From positions 1,736,001 to 1,800,000 of the forward strand of contig BTPP01000002.1 of NCBI GenBank assembly GCA_037102815.1: a stretch of DNA of 64,000 nt, read 5' to 3'. Positions 21,542-33,293 of this stretch are shown in pieces (within the stretch, counting starts at the first letter, position 1; the number at the start of each line of letters is the position of its first letter). The notes under the pieces were generated by a model. It was not told the origin of the DNA and did not search any database. It saw only the letters and a list, made by a program, of their open reading frames with translations. A program made the translations under genes and the position numbers. The stretch comes from Neurospora intermedia (lineage: Eukaryota; Ascomycota; Sordariomycetes; Sordariales; Sordariaceae).

Positions 21542-22351
21542 TCAACAAACAAAGTAATTTCCCGCCACCACATCCCCTAATCCCAACATCCTCTCAAACC
21601 CCTCCTGGTCCCATCTCACCCTCTTCGCCAATCCCACATCCTCCCCCTTTTCTCCTCCCTCATCATTATTCAACCCCAAAACCTCTCTCACTTTCTGCCC
21701 CGTCACACCCTCCGGTTGCTCCCAGCACAAGAAAACATAGCGATGGGGACTACTCACCGCCGGCGGTTTCGGCCCCATGTACCCCACCACCGGCTTTGTC
21801 CTCCTCCTTTCCCCCCTTGTAGCAGAGTGACTTATCCCCTCACTTCCCACGGCCTCCCCCTCCTCCTCCTCCTCATCCGCCGTTAGATAGATATACCCCT
21901 CATCAGCATCCAACTCCTCCGTCACCAACCTCAGATCCGCTTCGAGGGAATGCAAAATTGGCGCCAAGACAGGAAAACTCGGAAACGGGGGGTCGAGATC
22001 GAGACAGATGACCATGTAATGAGGAATTTGGCCGGCGGCGTTGTTGGCTTCTGAACCTCTTCTAGAATGGCCAGACGAAGAGGGAGAAGAGTGGTGGCTG
22101 GAGACGGGGCTGAGGTCGCAGTTGGGAAGCGTAATGTTGGAGAGAGCGGTGGCGGAGATGGAGTAAGAGGGGGGCAGGGCGGCAGCGTCTTTGGTGAGGG
22201 GTGTGCCTGGAGTGGAGACGGTGGTGGGAGAGGGGGAGCCGGGGAAGTGGATCCGGAGGGAAGCGCGGGCTGGTCGGGAGGGGTTGGTGGCTTTGGCGAG
22301 GACGGAGAGGGAGGAGAGGAGGGTGGTTACTGAGGAGGCTTGTTTCGGCAT
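21542..22351 (-). CDS. PEBP-like (phosphatidylethanolamine-binding) protein
   Basis: A single-exon, 269-residue ORF from an ATG at 22351. The first 110 residues are Ser/Pro/Thr-rich and probably disordered. The PEBP fold starts around HYMVICLDLDPPFP and includes the second signature, VGYMGPKPPAVSSPHRYVFL then WEQPEG, which forms the anion-binding pocket. An acidic insertion (ADEEEEEGE) splits the fold between the two signatures. The C-terminal part (KRVRWDQEGFERMLGLGDVVAGNYF) matches the last helix and strand. Relatives bind phospholipids or inhibit kinases and proteases (yeast Tfs1); the fungal role is unclear. No signal peptide is seen, so it is likely cytosolic. Confidence 0.82.
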   Translation of the reverse strand: MPKQASSVTTLLSSLSVLAKATNPSRPARASLRIHFPGSPSPTTVSTPGTPLTKDAAALPPSYSISATALSNITLPNCDLSPVSSHHSSPSSSGHSRRGSEANNAAGQIPHYMVICLDLDPPFPSFPVLAPILHSLEADLRLVTEELDADEGYIYLTADEEEEEGEAVGSEGISHSATRGERRRTKPVVGYMGPKPPAVSSPHRYVFLCWEQPEGVTGQKVREVLGLNNDEGGEKGEDVGLAKRVRWDQEGFERMLGLGDVVAGNYFVC

Positions 22352-24643
22352 AGTGGTGGATGGTTTTGGATTTTGGTGAGTTGTTGATTAGGTAGGTACC
22401 TTTAGGCGTTCTTGGTGTTTTTTTGTGGTGGTGGTGGTGGTGGTGGTGATTGTTTGTGGGTTGGGGAATGTTGGACCGATGATGTAATTGATGGAGATGA
22501 ATTACACTCAGATCTGCTGTATGATACTGAATGTTTTCAAGATGCCAAGCCCTTTGACAGGTGTTATGGACTGGGTTGAAATGTCATTTGTTGGAGAAAT
22601 CACCAGCCGAGGTCGATCAATGCTTTGCAGTGTTGGTAATCAGAGATAGCAAAGAGTAGATAGTTTAGAGCGGAATTGAGGAGTGGGAGAGAGTGTTCAA
22701 TCCAATATCATGAGCCTTGACACCGGAAAGGCTTTGATATTTGAGGTGCTGATGCTTATGCCTGGTGAGACAAGCTGCCGAGAAATTCCGCGTTCCCTCG
22801 GGCTTTCTCTCCTCCCCTTCAAATCATCGTCGAAAAGCCAGCCGTATGGAAGGAATGATACAATATGGGGTGACAATGATTGACTTGTTAGTTACGGGTA
22901 TGCACATATAGAGGAGAAACCGCCAGCGGGCAACGGCTACCCCATACTACCCCATACCCCATACCCCGCTCGCTTTCTTCCTCGCTTCTTGGGGTATTTT
23001 CTTTTGTCTAGCCATCCGGGGAATGTCGGTCTGATCTGAGATGGTAGTGTACCTAGCTTGACATTTGAAAGTCTAGTGCAGTCCAGCCGTCGGCCCCGAC
23101 GTTTCCAATGTCACGTTTGTGGGGTTGTCGGTGTTCTCGTCAATCCGACCATCAACGGCTGGGCAAAGGCTGGGCAAGCTGGGGTGAAGCGGCTGGTTGG
23201 ATTGGAGTTTGGAGACAGAAGCAGAGCGAGGGGAAGGAAAAAGGAGAAAGGAGGATCGGGAAGGGGTGCATCAGGTGACGTTGGATCCACGTAACGGTAA
23301 CTGCATCTTGCAATATCCGATCGAGGAATTTGTCGCGTGGTCCCGCGGGAAGTGTGTGTCGGTCTGAATAAGAATCGTCTGTTTTCTTCGCTCCTTTCCG
23401 CCGGAAAGTGTGTCTGCTGACGATAGTGGTTCGGTATTTCTTCGTCGTTACCGATCAACCGCTCGTTGTAGGTGGTTAAGAAAGGCTAAATGATGATAGG
23501 GATTACAATATTTTAGAACATATTAGCCGAAGTCCATTAGATGTTTTTCCATCCAGGAACCGCCTCGTCTTTAGGTTCAAAGGTGTAATGAAGACGGTTG
23601 GATGCGTAAAAGAGTATATTCGAGGTGTAATGAATGTACTGACCGTGGCGTGTTTGGTTTATCTTGTGACCTTTCAGTCGCCTATTTAGTGAGAAGTCTT
23701 TACATTAATGCAACGGAATGTCCCTTAAGCCGCGGGCCAGATGGGACTAGAGCGGGCTAGAGGTACGTTAGGCCGTTAGTCAATACACTAACGGGAATAC
23801 TTGATGCTTTGCCGGAAGAACGGCCAGAAAACTGTACTTTCAGTTACTGCATGTGCAGTTCCGTACTCAAGACACTACCATCTCCGCAGCTGCCATCAAG
23901 ACATGTACCTACTGCAGGTACACCTCAATCGCAAATGCGTTCGGCATTCTCAGACACTCGAAAATCAACAACGTTTTGTTACCGACAGATACCTCTAATT
24001 GACAAGAACCAAATATGGTCAACCCATCCATTGCAGTACTACTCCAACACCCATTTCTCTTCTCTAGCAAACCTCTCGCTGATTTGTTCCTATGACTCTT
24101 CATGCCCCTCTTCCTATGCCCGGGTACACACGTAGTATCCCGGCCACAAGTGATCACAGTCGATCTATTATTTCGCAAAGCCATCGGTTAGCAAAGATAC
24201 ACTTCACACAAGCTGCCACTCGCCGTCGTTTTGTTTACTTACCCCTGGATTAAGTTTGTAACTTGAATCAGAATTTCCATGTTAGCATCCGATGTCAACC
24301 TTAAAAAAAGAAAAAAAAAAAAAAAGAAAAAAAAAAAAGGGGTAAACAAAAATGGGAGAAAAAAAGAGGAAAAAAAGAAAGAGGGAGAAGAGAGAGAGAG
24401 GTCAAACTCACAAATCCAACAACAACAACCCATTCCGATTCGCAATATCCCTACAACTATCGTCACTGGTAATCTTATCGTATGCCCTGCCTACCAACCG
24501 CTCACAACAACACAACGTTTTCGAGTCAGCGCATGATGCACAATTCTCATCTTCTTCCAACTGCTGCGAATCACAACCACTGATGGAAAAAAAAAGGGGG
24601 GGGGGCTAGACAAAGGGAAAAAAAAAAAAAAAAAAAAAGATAA
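22352..24643. other. 2.3-kb intergenic region rich in simple repeats
   Basis: No credible gene. Simple sequences include a (TGG)n run at about 22424-22449, four CCCC blocks in a CCCCATA-type repeat at 22939-22966, A-rich tracts at about 24303-24340 and 24361-24395, G10 at 24596-24605, and A21 at 24618-24638. The last lies 5 bp past the stop of the LysM gene, so on that strand it is a T21 tract in the 3' flank. Confidence 0.6.
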
Positions 24644-26344
24644 CTAACAAGTCTTTGAAGTCCCCGGCACCACCGGCCCCGGCGCATTTCCATTCCCATT
24701 CCCACCACCCGGGACCGCCGTCAGCGTACTCGTCACTGTTGCCGTAATCACCTGTCCAGGCTTCGTCACCGTAGCAGTTGTCGTCACAACAGGCGGCGCT
24801 TTCGTGTCTGTTATCGTCTTGGTAGTCGTAGCAGTAGCAGTAGCAGTCGTAGTCGCAGTAGTAGTACTATAAACAATACTCGTCAAAGTATCAATAGAAA
24901 CACTCGTACTAGTAACCTGCGTCACCCTCGTGCTCGTCAACGTCTTGACGCTCGTTGACGTCTCGGTTTCAGTGACGATGGTCGTCAGAGTAGCGATACT
25001 ATAACTATAGGTCCATGTCGTCGAAGTAGCTGTCACTGTGGCTGTGACCTGTTTGGTGTTGGTGATGTAGACGGGTACCGTGGTGGTTATAGGCCTAGTT
25101 TGCGTTTGTGTTTGTGTTTGGGTACTGGTTACGTAGATGGGAAGGGTGGTGGTGAGGGTGTTGATTTTCGTGAGAGTTATGGTGTTGGTGGTGTCGGTTA
25201 TGTTGGTTGAGGTGGTGAGGATTACGGAGGTGCGGGTTATGCCGGTGTAGGAGGTTGCGATTATAGTGGAGGTTGTAGTTGCGGTGGCGGTGATGGGGAT
25301 GGTGTTGGTTGCTGTCGCTGTTTCCGTGGTTGTGATGAATGTGGTAGCGGTGACGGGTACCGTGGCTGTTACCGGGACGGTGTTGGTTATGTTGACGGTA
25401 ATTGTTGAGGTTGTTAAAATCACTGAGGTTATGGTGCGAATAACCCCCGTCGTGGATGTAGTTGTACCTGTTGATGTTGTTATGGTTGTGAGCGTCAACG
25501 TAGAAGTGAGCGTGGCCGTGGCCGTAACAGGTACGGTAGCCGTGATAGGCACGGTATTCGTCACATTAACCACATTCGTTGACGTCGTCAAGATCACAGT
25601 GGTCTGGATAACCCCCGTAGTAGCCGTCCTTGTCAACGTTGAAGTAGCCGTAGCAGTTACCGTCCTCGTAGCCGTCGTCCCACTCGCCGTGGTCGTAACC
25701 ACCGACGTAGCTGTAGCCGTTGCCGTCGCCGAGATGGTCGCCGTAGCCGTCGTAACGGACGTTGCCGTCCTCGTAGTCACCGAGATATACGAGGCAGTAC
25801 TCGTAGTCGTGACCGTCACCGTTCCGCAAGGCTCCTCGGGTCCAGTCGTAGGTGGTGAAGTGACCGGCGGCGCTGAGCTGGTCGACGAAGAAGTCCCGGA
25901 CTCAACACCGCATATTCCAAAATCCAACTGACACCCAGCCCCGCAGTAATCAGCCGACCCGCCGCAGAACCCGTGCTCCGAGCAGCAGTTGCCGAAGCGG
26001 GATCCGAGACAAGTGACCCCGTTCCCACACGTACCGTCGGTACTGACTGTTTTATCTGGCCCCGTCGGCGTGGGCGGGTTAGCGGTGCCGGTGGCCGTCC
26101 CGTCCACGCAGTAGTCGTAACCCACCGTGAGCTGGGAGCAGCTGGTTATGCCGGGGTTATACTGGAGAAACTGGGAGACGGTTATCCCGTTGGCGGCGGC
26201 GATGGTGGCACAGGTGTCTCCGGCCTTGGCTTTGACTGTTCGGTTGCACCCCGTTCTTGCTTGAGCGGAAACAATACCAATGTGGTGGGAGATCGTCGCC
26301 AAGGTTATTACAAGTACTCTTAGCAACAAAGTGAAGAGACCCAT
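24644..26344 (-). CDS. Secreted LysM + CBM18 chitin-binding protein with Thr-rich repeat stalk
   Basis: A single-exon 566-residue protein. A hydrophobic signal peptide (about residues 1-27, ending near VSAQA) is followed by one LysM module (about 34-79, GDTCATIAAANGITVSQF, YNPGI) and one hevein-type CBM18 module (about 103-146). The CBM18 carries eight cysteines near 106, 112, 120, 121, 127, 134, 138 and 145. A linker leads to a stalk of about 375 residues made almost only of Thr, Val, Ala, Ser and Ile, with repeats built on TTGVI, VILTTST and TATVPVTATAT. The tail is Gly/Asn-rich and ends in Cys, without a clear GPI signal. Both modules bind chitin; the stalk should be heavily O-mannosylated. 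A cell-wall or chitin-masking role is inferred. Confidence 0.88.
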   Translation of the reverse strand: MGLFTLLLRVLVITLATISHHIGIVSAQARTGCNRTVKAKAGDTCATIAAANGITVSQFLQYNPGITSCSQLTVGYDYCVDGTATGTANPPTPTGPDKTVSTDGTCGNGVTCLGSRFGNCCSEHGFCGGSADYCGAGCQLDFGICGVESGTSSSTSSAPPVTSPPTTGPEEPCGTVTVTTTSTASYISVTTRTATSVTTATATISATATATATSVVTTTASGTTATRTVTATATSTLTRTATTGVIQTTVILTTSTNVVNVTNTVPITATVPVTATATLTSTLTLTTITTSTGTTTSTTGVIRTITSVILTTSTITVNITNTVPVTATVPVTATTFITTTETATATNTIPITATATTTSTIIATSYTGITRTSVILTTSTNITDTTNTITLTKINTLTTTLPIYVTSTQTQTQTQTRPITTTVPVYITNTKQVTATVTATSTTWTYSYSIATLTTIVTETETSTSVKTLTSTRVTQVTSTSVSIDTLTSIVYSTTTATTTATATATTTKTITDTKAPPVVTTTATVTKPGQVITATVTSTLTAVPGGGNGNGNAPGPVVPGTSKTC

Positions 26345-27313
26345 GGCGGCAAGAGTCGAGGGAAGGAGGTGTGTGTCGTAGGTTGATTGCCGTTGACTTT
26401 CCGTCCCTCGATTGTTAGTGATGATCCCTCACTCTATCTGAAGCCGGTGACACCCTCGCAAGAAACTCCTGAAATGAGGGCGGATGATCATTACCATACT
26501 TTCTTGGGGGCTAGCAACTATATATCACTTCGCAATCCAATGGTAAAGTCTTCCTCGTCCAAAATTAGACCCAGCCATGATATCGTGGTCTAGATTCACC
26601 GGCTTTGAACCATAGCTTTCCTGTCCTCGCTACCTGAGTTGGCAGCCCCTACCAACCGAACAGGAGTTGACAACTGGGCGCCCATCTTTGAACTCGGGCG
26701 ACAGCGAAGGGGCCATTCCGTGGGCTGGGAAACACAAGTCCGTAAGTTGAATCGAAATGGTACCCGAAGCTTGCTACACTGAGCTGTCGCCATTAATCCA
26801 AAAATTGGAAAATCGATTATTTTTGGTCTCAGTTCCAGAGTAAGCGTGGCCACAGTGGTACTGGCCGGAAGCTGGGAATATGGATAAACTCGAGCTTTGG
26901 AGGTTCCCATTCGCGGATGCCACCCTTCGCTTCCTCCCGCCTTCGTTTATCTTGATTGCTTGTACATCCAAAGGCTTATACAAGGTTGTACTATCTGTCA
27001 CCCTTCGAAGGCTCGACCTAGTAGGTAAGATGTTCGGTAAGTGGTCTGGAAGTTCACGTAGAGTTGGAATCCACCGAGTACGTTACCAAGGTACGGCAAG
27101 TGTTGAGCCTGGGGGAAAAGATCCCGCTAACTGGAACGTTGCTAGTGTTCTCGTTTTTGTACTTGTTGCTTCTATCATAGATGTTACCAGACGCGTACCG
27201 TTATGGCCATGTGTGTAAGACCCGGGAGAAGTTGTTGGGCCGAGAGCGAAATGAAACAAGCCATGATCAACACCAACAAAACAACCGACTCACTGAAACC
27301 CCGAAAATCAAAC
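26345..27313. other. Intergenic region (LysM gene promoter / P450 3' side)
   Basis: 969 bp with short overlapping ORFs lacking domains. It should carry the LysM gene promoter and the P450 3' untranslated region. Confidence 0.5.
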
Positions 27314-29035
27314 TCAGGCCCTACGCACAAAAACCTCCAACCCACTCTGCACCACAAAGAAGGACGCGGTAGCCTTTAACTCCCTTCCCGGATGCGCCAG
27401 CTCAAATCTGTAATCCCTCAACAGTCTTGGAACAACCTTGTTGATCTCCAACAGCGCCAAGTTCCTTCCAATGCACAGATGGCTTCCACCTCCAAACTAT
27501 TTCCTTTTCGTTAGCATCTTCCCTCTTCAATGCACATCTGCTCAGGAGGTAGGTAGGGTACTTACCTGAAACATATACCTCTCCATTCTCCTCGCCTCCT
27601 CCTCGTTCTCTAACCACCTCTCCGGCCTCCACTCATCCGCATCCTTTCCAAACGTCAATTTGTCACGATGCAGCACCCACCCATTAACAGCAATGCTCGT
27701 GCCACCAGGAAAGAAGTGACCATCAAGCTCTGCGCCCTCTGGAGGGGCAAACCGGGTAATGTTTAATCCCACGGCGGGACGGAGGCGCATGGCTTCCTTG
27801 AGGCATGCTTGTAAGTAAGGCAAGGTCTGGGCTTCGTTCCAAGTTAGGTTGCCAGTGGCTGGGATAACACCAGTGGCGACGGCGGATTGGATCTCGTAGA
27901 GAATGGACTGGTAGGTGAAGGGGGAGGAGAGGACGTGGTAGAAGAAGGACTGCATTGTTGAGGCGGTGGAATCGGAGCCGGCGAAGCTGTTGCAACAAAT
28001 CCAAGAAAGGTCAGTCACCATGTCTTGAAAAGGATGAAGAGGGGAAGATGGGTGGTTGACAACTTACATGGCACCATGCGCAACAGCAAAGACATCCCCC
28101 ACACCAAATTTCTCCGGAGATTTCAGATGCCCCAAGATCAAACTAGCCATCAAATCCTGCCTAGTATCGCCAGTCTGCAACACCGCTGTGTCCTTGTTGA
28201 AAGGCTGTCTCCGACCCATCTCCTCGAGCGCCATCCGTGTGATCAGAGCATTCTTGGTGCTCAACCACGGGATGGACCGCCACAGTGGGTTCCTTCTCAG
28301 CAGGTGATCTAACTCGGGTACTTGTCCTACGATGCCGTTGTATGTTTGGGACTTATCGATCATCTTAATGGCGTTGTTTACATCCCGACCTTGTGCGAGG
28401 AATCCAAAACTCCTGCTGAAGGCCACCTCCCCGAGGACGTCAAAGGCAAAGTAGTGCAGGTAATCGCCCAAGTCAAACACTCCCTTGTGTTGCGCAATGT
28501 GTTCGTCGATCTTGCGCACCAACAGTTCGATGGTGTCGTCGATGAAGGGGCTCAGCTGCTGCATAGCAGCCATGCTGTAGGGCACGTTGGCAACTCGCTT
28601 CTTCTGAGCATGGGCATCTTCTCGTATCTCGGTGAAGATGTCGGGGTTCTCGGCCGGTGGAAAGACGCTGTAGAAGGGAGTCTTGAAGAAGCGCTTGCCG
28701 GCGCTCAGGAGGGTCCTTGCTGCTTCAGGTGATGCTACCGAAACCTCGTTGGGGGCGATCCTCACGACAGGACCGTATTTGCGATGAAGCTCGATGTGGT
28801 CGAGGTGTGTTCGGCCGCTAGCTGTGGATAGGACCTTCCATATACGCGAACAGGAGGCCAGGACGGGACCGGGATATTTGCGTAGTGGTGAGGCGTAGCG
28901 TTTGTAGGCGGCACGGATGACGATGGCGAATAGGAGGATGTAAAGCCAGTAACTGGCAAGCACAGTAGCAGTTGTGCCTACAAGCACTCGTGTCGGTGAC
29001 ACTTTGCCATCTTTGACTTTTAGCACGACACCCAT
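27314..29035 (-). CDS. Cytochrome P450 monooxygenase
   Basis: Three exons, 28068-29035, 27566-27986 and 27314-27496, encode 523 residues. ATG 29035 is used because the longer frame begins with GTG. An N-terminal membrane anchor (about residues 18-42) is followed by RKYPGP. The I-helix oxygen-binding segment, restored by splicing, is AIFAGSDSTAST. The ExxR motif is EAMR, and FAPPEGAELDGHFFPGGT and DADEWRPERWL follow. The heme loop FGGGSHLCIG has His in place of the usual Arg, with heme ligand Cys near 470. It resembles pisatin-demethylase-type fungal P450s on the endoplasmic reticulum. The substrate is unknown, and no clear secondary-metabolite cluster adjoins it. Confidence 0.92.
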
Positions 29036-30149
29036 GGTGAGGACACTATCGCGAACCACCGATGGTGAAGGACGTCGTAAAAAAAAAAGAAGAAGAAGAA
29101 AAAAGAGCTTGAATGTTCTCGATCTTTGCTGCCTAACTCGAGAAACGGACTTTTCGTTCTGGTGTCACCACCTAAGACTGTAGGAATAATAGTAGTAGTA
29201 TGGCAACTGTTGAAGTTGACTGCTGCTCCTGGTTCTGGGACCTTATATCACAAGGAAACAGGTAGGTGACATGACTGAATTGCACAGAAAGAGGTAGGGT
29301 GAGATCATATATTACCACTATTCGGGTGTCTAGAAGGGCTCCCACGGCCATAGGGAAGCCGGTAACCATCCCTTCTCTCCCAACATCTTGCAAAAACATC
29401 TGCCGAGAGAGAAGAGGAGATGGTTGAGGCTTCTGGCAGGGGAGGGTGGCTGGACGAACCATTAGACGAATCCAGCGCGCCGAACCGAACACTTTGCCCA
29501 TCGCCATTGGTGACCGTTGAATGTCTTGATATCATTTGAGGTCAGTCGATCAGCCACAAGGAGGAGGAAAGGCGGGGATTTAGGATAGCTTCATCAGCGA
29601 CAAAGCACCTCGGCAATAAAAGTAGACAGCGAGCATTGTCGGAGGCATTCAGCCCAGGGTCTTGGAGCGTGGAATGTGGAGAGATGTAGTATCGCCCTTG
29701 TAAGTCAAGGCCTATCAATGTGACTTTGCGAAAACCTCTCCACAACACCGAGATGGCCGAAGTGCTTGAAACTTGGTGTTTCCTCCATGCCGAATTCCGA
29801 AGACACTCCTATGTTTCATCCTCAAGTCGTATTCTCGAAGGCAAGAGAAGCAAAGAGTAAGTGTCGAGTCGTCCACGCTAATCGAAGAGTTGTCTGACAA
29901 AGCCTCTTGAACTTCTCCGCGGAAGCTTAGAGAACATGACAATTGGCGTTCATCGGTGTCTTGTGGCTCTCGGCAGTTGATCTAGATGCCTCTCTCTGTA
30001 GTGTACTCACACTAACAACAAAAACAGGCTGAAATGGGAGCTGGAAAGGCGACTCAAGATGGACTGATGTACACTGTGTGTGAGGAGAGAGTGAGAAGAG
30101 AGAGAAAAAAGAAGACGTCGAATCGCAGGTCGAGAGAGACGAGGATACA
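29036..30149. other. P450 promoter and flank of the first transposon
   Basis: 1.1 kb of normal GC content with an A/AAG-rich tract at about 29078-29106. No supported gene; the transposon inserts at a TA at 30150-30151. Confidence 0.5.
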
Positions 30150-30151
30150 TA

Positions 30152-32364
30152 CAGTAAAGTGCCCTGTAAATGCCAGTCCCTATAAGTGCAAGGACCCGGT
30201 TATTGCTAGAAATTTCGATGCCCGAATTATTTTAGTATGGTGACGCCTGCTAACTGCTAAATGCAAGCCGGCCAGCCGGCCGCCCATATAAATTTGCAGC
30301 TGTCAGGGTATCTGATAAGGGTTTTGACACCCCTGTCACCGCTTATTAGAGCTATCAACGGCCGTCAGTAGCCGCCAGAACCCCCCCTAGAGTAGCTAGA
30401 TTTCCTCCATCCTTTTTTCCCCTCTTTACTCTTTTACCCTAATTTTCTAATTTGAACTACTAGTATATCCCTTCTTTTTACCCTCTATTAATAAACGACT
30501 AGTACCTCTATATATTTTGTTAGTGATTAAGTTCTCTTATAAAATAACCCTTACTATAGCTACTAACCGCTGTAATATACTTTTATAGGAATAGCGAATC
30601 CGCCTCTAAGAATAAGTAAATAGCTAATCTCACCGCCCAACTCTTACTTAGTCCGCCCGGTGGATTTAGGGATAATAGGGTATAAATTTCCCCAATTATA
30701 TAATATCCTACTATTTTAATAAGAAGAAGAACCCCGCTAATTTCGTACTAGTCGATCCTTCCTTATAATAGTTTAAAAAGATTCGTATAAAGGTCGACGA
30801 TTAATTTATCCTAAAGAAATTACTCTTTTATTAGTAATTCGGTTTAAAAGCGCGGAATCTAAGTATTTTAATTAAATTTTTATAAAAGAAAACTAAATAG
30901 ATATAATTAAAGTACTTTAAAACCTGCGATAATAAATTTACTAATCCAAATATAATACTTACCTTCGGGGTTAAATAGTACTACTTATTTAAAAAGTAAT
31001 ACTAAATCCGTTAGCGAAGCTTTTACAACGAATTAATTTTTACGCTTAAGTTTAATAATTACCCCCTTAAAGAAATTAATTATTTTAGAACCCTCTTAGA
31101 AAAATTCCCTTTTAATAACCGTTATAATATAGATAAAATAGATTTATATTAGCGGCGCGCTCCTACTATAATTCTAATATTATTATTAAAACCCGGTATT
31201 AAGAAGGATAAAAGCCGTATTTTACTAGTACTTACAATTAATAATATTAGTAATAATTTCTTTAAAATCTAGGCTATAGGCTATATTAAGGTACCTTACG
31301 TATTGAGGGGATATAATTTTAAAACTTTTTATATAATTTAGTATAGTAATAAGAAGGTATAAATAATTAGTACTATAATAGAAGAATAATTTAAAGCCTT
31401 CTATTATTATATTTTTATTAAAAAGCTTAAGCAAAAAATACTTTTTATCCTTAATAATTATTTTATATATAAGGTTACCCTCTAAATAACGCCCCCGCCG
31501 CCGCTTATTACCGTACGGTTTATCCCTCCTAATTATATTTCCCTATAGTAACCTATAAATTAAGGTATAATTAATACCTTTAAATTGTATTATTAATATT
31601 ACTTTTTAAAGTAAATAGTAGATAAAATAGATAAAAATTCTACTAATCCGGTTAATATTATAAATTTAAGGATCTACTTCAATTAAATATTATAAGTTTA
31701 GTATATTAAGATAAATATACGGACTATTGTTAATTGCTAGTGTAAATCTACCCTTTTAGGTTATATAATACCTAAAGGGGAAATTAAAGAAATTCCTACT
31801 AATATTAGCGCCCTCTACAATAAAGTAATTAATTATATTAAAGATATTAGGATATTCTTTACGAACTTTCTTAACCTAATTAATAAAAACAATATACTAC
31901 TTAAATTAATAACTATTAAGGAGGTACTTCAGTATGTGATTTTAAATTAGGAGGATACTATTAAAGACTTTAGAACCCCTAAAGACGACAATAACGACCA
32001 TACTTACAAACCGCCAGCAATTATTATCGGGAAGTAGGTAGTATCACATCTCTAAAATTTACTAAATTAGGTAGCAAGCTATAAGGTCTATAATTTTGAA
32101 GAAATGCAGGGGTTACGTAGAATGAAGACAAAGCTTGAGAAGCATCTCAACGACCGCCTAATTTAGAAAAATATTATTAATTTCTTTACTCAAAAGAATT
32201 AGAGACCTTCATAAGGGGCGAGAAAGTATAGATTAGTAGGGTAAATTGAGGATTTCTAACCCCAACATACGGCCCCCTGTTTAAATTCTAGTAAATGCAA
32301 GGACCCATTAACTACAAGAAAAATGACCTGCCCGGATTGGTTGCATTTACAGGGCACTTTACTG
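30152..32364 (+). mobile_element. Pogo-type Tc1/mariner DNA transposon, RIP-inactivated
   Basis: Perfect terminal inverted repeats of 23 bp starting CAGTAAAGTGCCCTG (30152 onward, and its reverse complement ending at 32364) are flanked by TA target duplications (30150-30151 and 32365-32366). A second copied block (TGCAAGGACCC) lies just inside both ends. The 2.2-kb interior is very AT-rich. On the plus strand, remnants of a DDE_1/CENP-B-like transposase can be read around 31440-31640, with a family pattern of the type L-x-Q-P-x-x-Q-G-I-I then F-K-x-Y-Y. TAA and TAG occupy the expected Gln positions. The intact ends against a ruined interior suggest insertion followed by RIP. Confidence 0.88.
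30600..32040 (+). pseudogene. Degraded pogo-family transposase
   Basis: Approximate extent of the transposase remnant inside the 30.15-32.36 kb element. It is read in one plus-strand frame broken by many TAA/TAG codons that match CAA, CAG and CGA after C-to-T change. The best-preserved stretch (31440-31640) shows the region around the second catalytic Asp (now Asn: ILNNY) and the downstream QPxxQG block. The N-terminal helix-turn-helix part is too eroded to place. It cannot be functional. Confidence 0.65.
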
Positions 32365-32366
32365 TA

Positions 32367-33293
32367 CTGTACAAAAGTGGAGCTCGTCACTGCCGGCCGG
32401 AGACAGCTGAGGTTATGCAGCACAGTGCCGCAGAGTCGCGCTGACAGTTCGTTCTGGGCAAGCGCCACTGAGAATCCGGGGGTGGGGAACTAACTTTTCC
32501 TTTTTCAATCTAGTGGCTGAACCCGGTCCTTAACCTCTTCCAAGGTCAGTTGATGCTTTTTCGAACACCAACAATTAATTCATTGTGAGGTAGCGGCACT
32601 TTTTTTTTTTTTTTTTGGTTACTGAATGCTGTCAGGTCATTCCGCGGTCGGACAATGTTACCGAGATGAGTAGGATTGCCTCACATTGAGTGTCAGAATC
32701 CGGGAGAGCTGTGTGATTTCTAATGATCCTTCGTCTGCTGGTGTTGTTTGTTGAGGTTTATCTTATCAAGATTTGATCGAAAGGATATCATTTCCCATCA
32801 GCTGGCCGCTTGACTCGTTCGCAAGTCTTTTTGCAATGAAATCCCTCTAAGTAGACAACCAAACTTACAAAGCCAGAAACATATCATGGTCCAAATTGCT
32901 ATCAGCAGAACAAGAGCCATGAGCATCGCCATCGAAATGTCATCATCTACGCCATCTTCCACACCCAATCCGCTCAAACATGAATTCAATGAGGATATCT
33001 TCTCTTAATCAACAGCCTTCTAGTACATAGAACCAGTAGATACTACCTCCCGTCCTAACTTCCAGCTTTCCACAGTGTGTGTGTCTTTGTCTTTGTACAA
33101 CAACAACAACAACTCCAACGAAACCCGAACGTGTGTTTTGTGTTTTACCATGGACGCCAAAACGCCAAGCAAATGCCAAGCAACAATTGATTCTTCTCCT
33201 CTTGCCTGTCGCTTTCAACCAATCAAACCCAGTCCAACCAGTCCAGTCCAAGTCAGTCCCTTCAGATCAGAGTTAAGAGAAAATAAAAAGATA
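32367..33293. other. Intergenic region right of the first transposon
   Basis: 927 bp with GC content back to normal. It holds a long T tract at about 32599-32616 and a (CAA)n run near 33098-33114. A 63-codon frame at 32798-32989 (minus) contains one hydrophobic helix but opens with TTG, so I do not call it. Confidence 0.5.

Noticed and set aside
25266-25931. 221-codon plus-strand ORF rich in Val
   Set aside because: It is antisense to the Thr-rich repeats of the LysM protein; long only because of the repeat composition.
29036-29059. N-terminal extension of the P450
   Set aside because: The longer frame begins with GTG; ATG 29035 fits the membrane anchor.
32798-32989. 63-codon ORF with one hydrophobic helix
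   Set aside because: TTG start and no supporting context; the helix alone is not enough.
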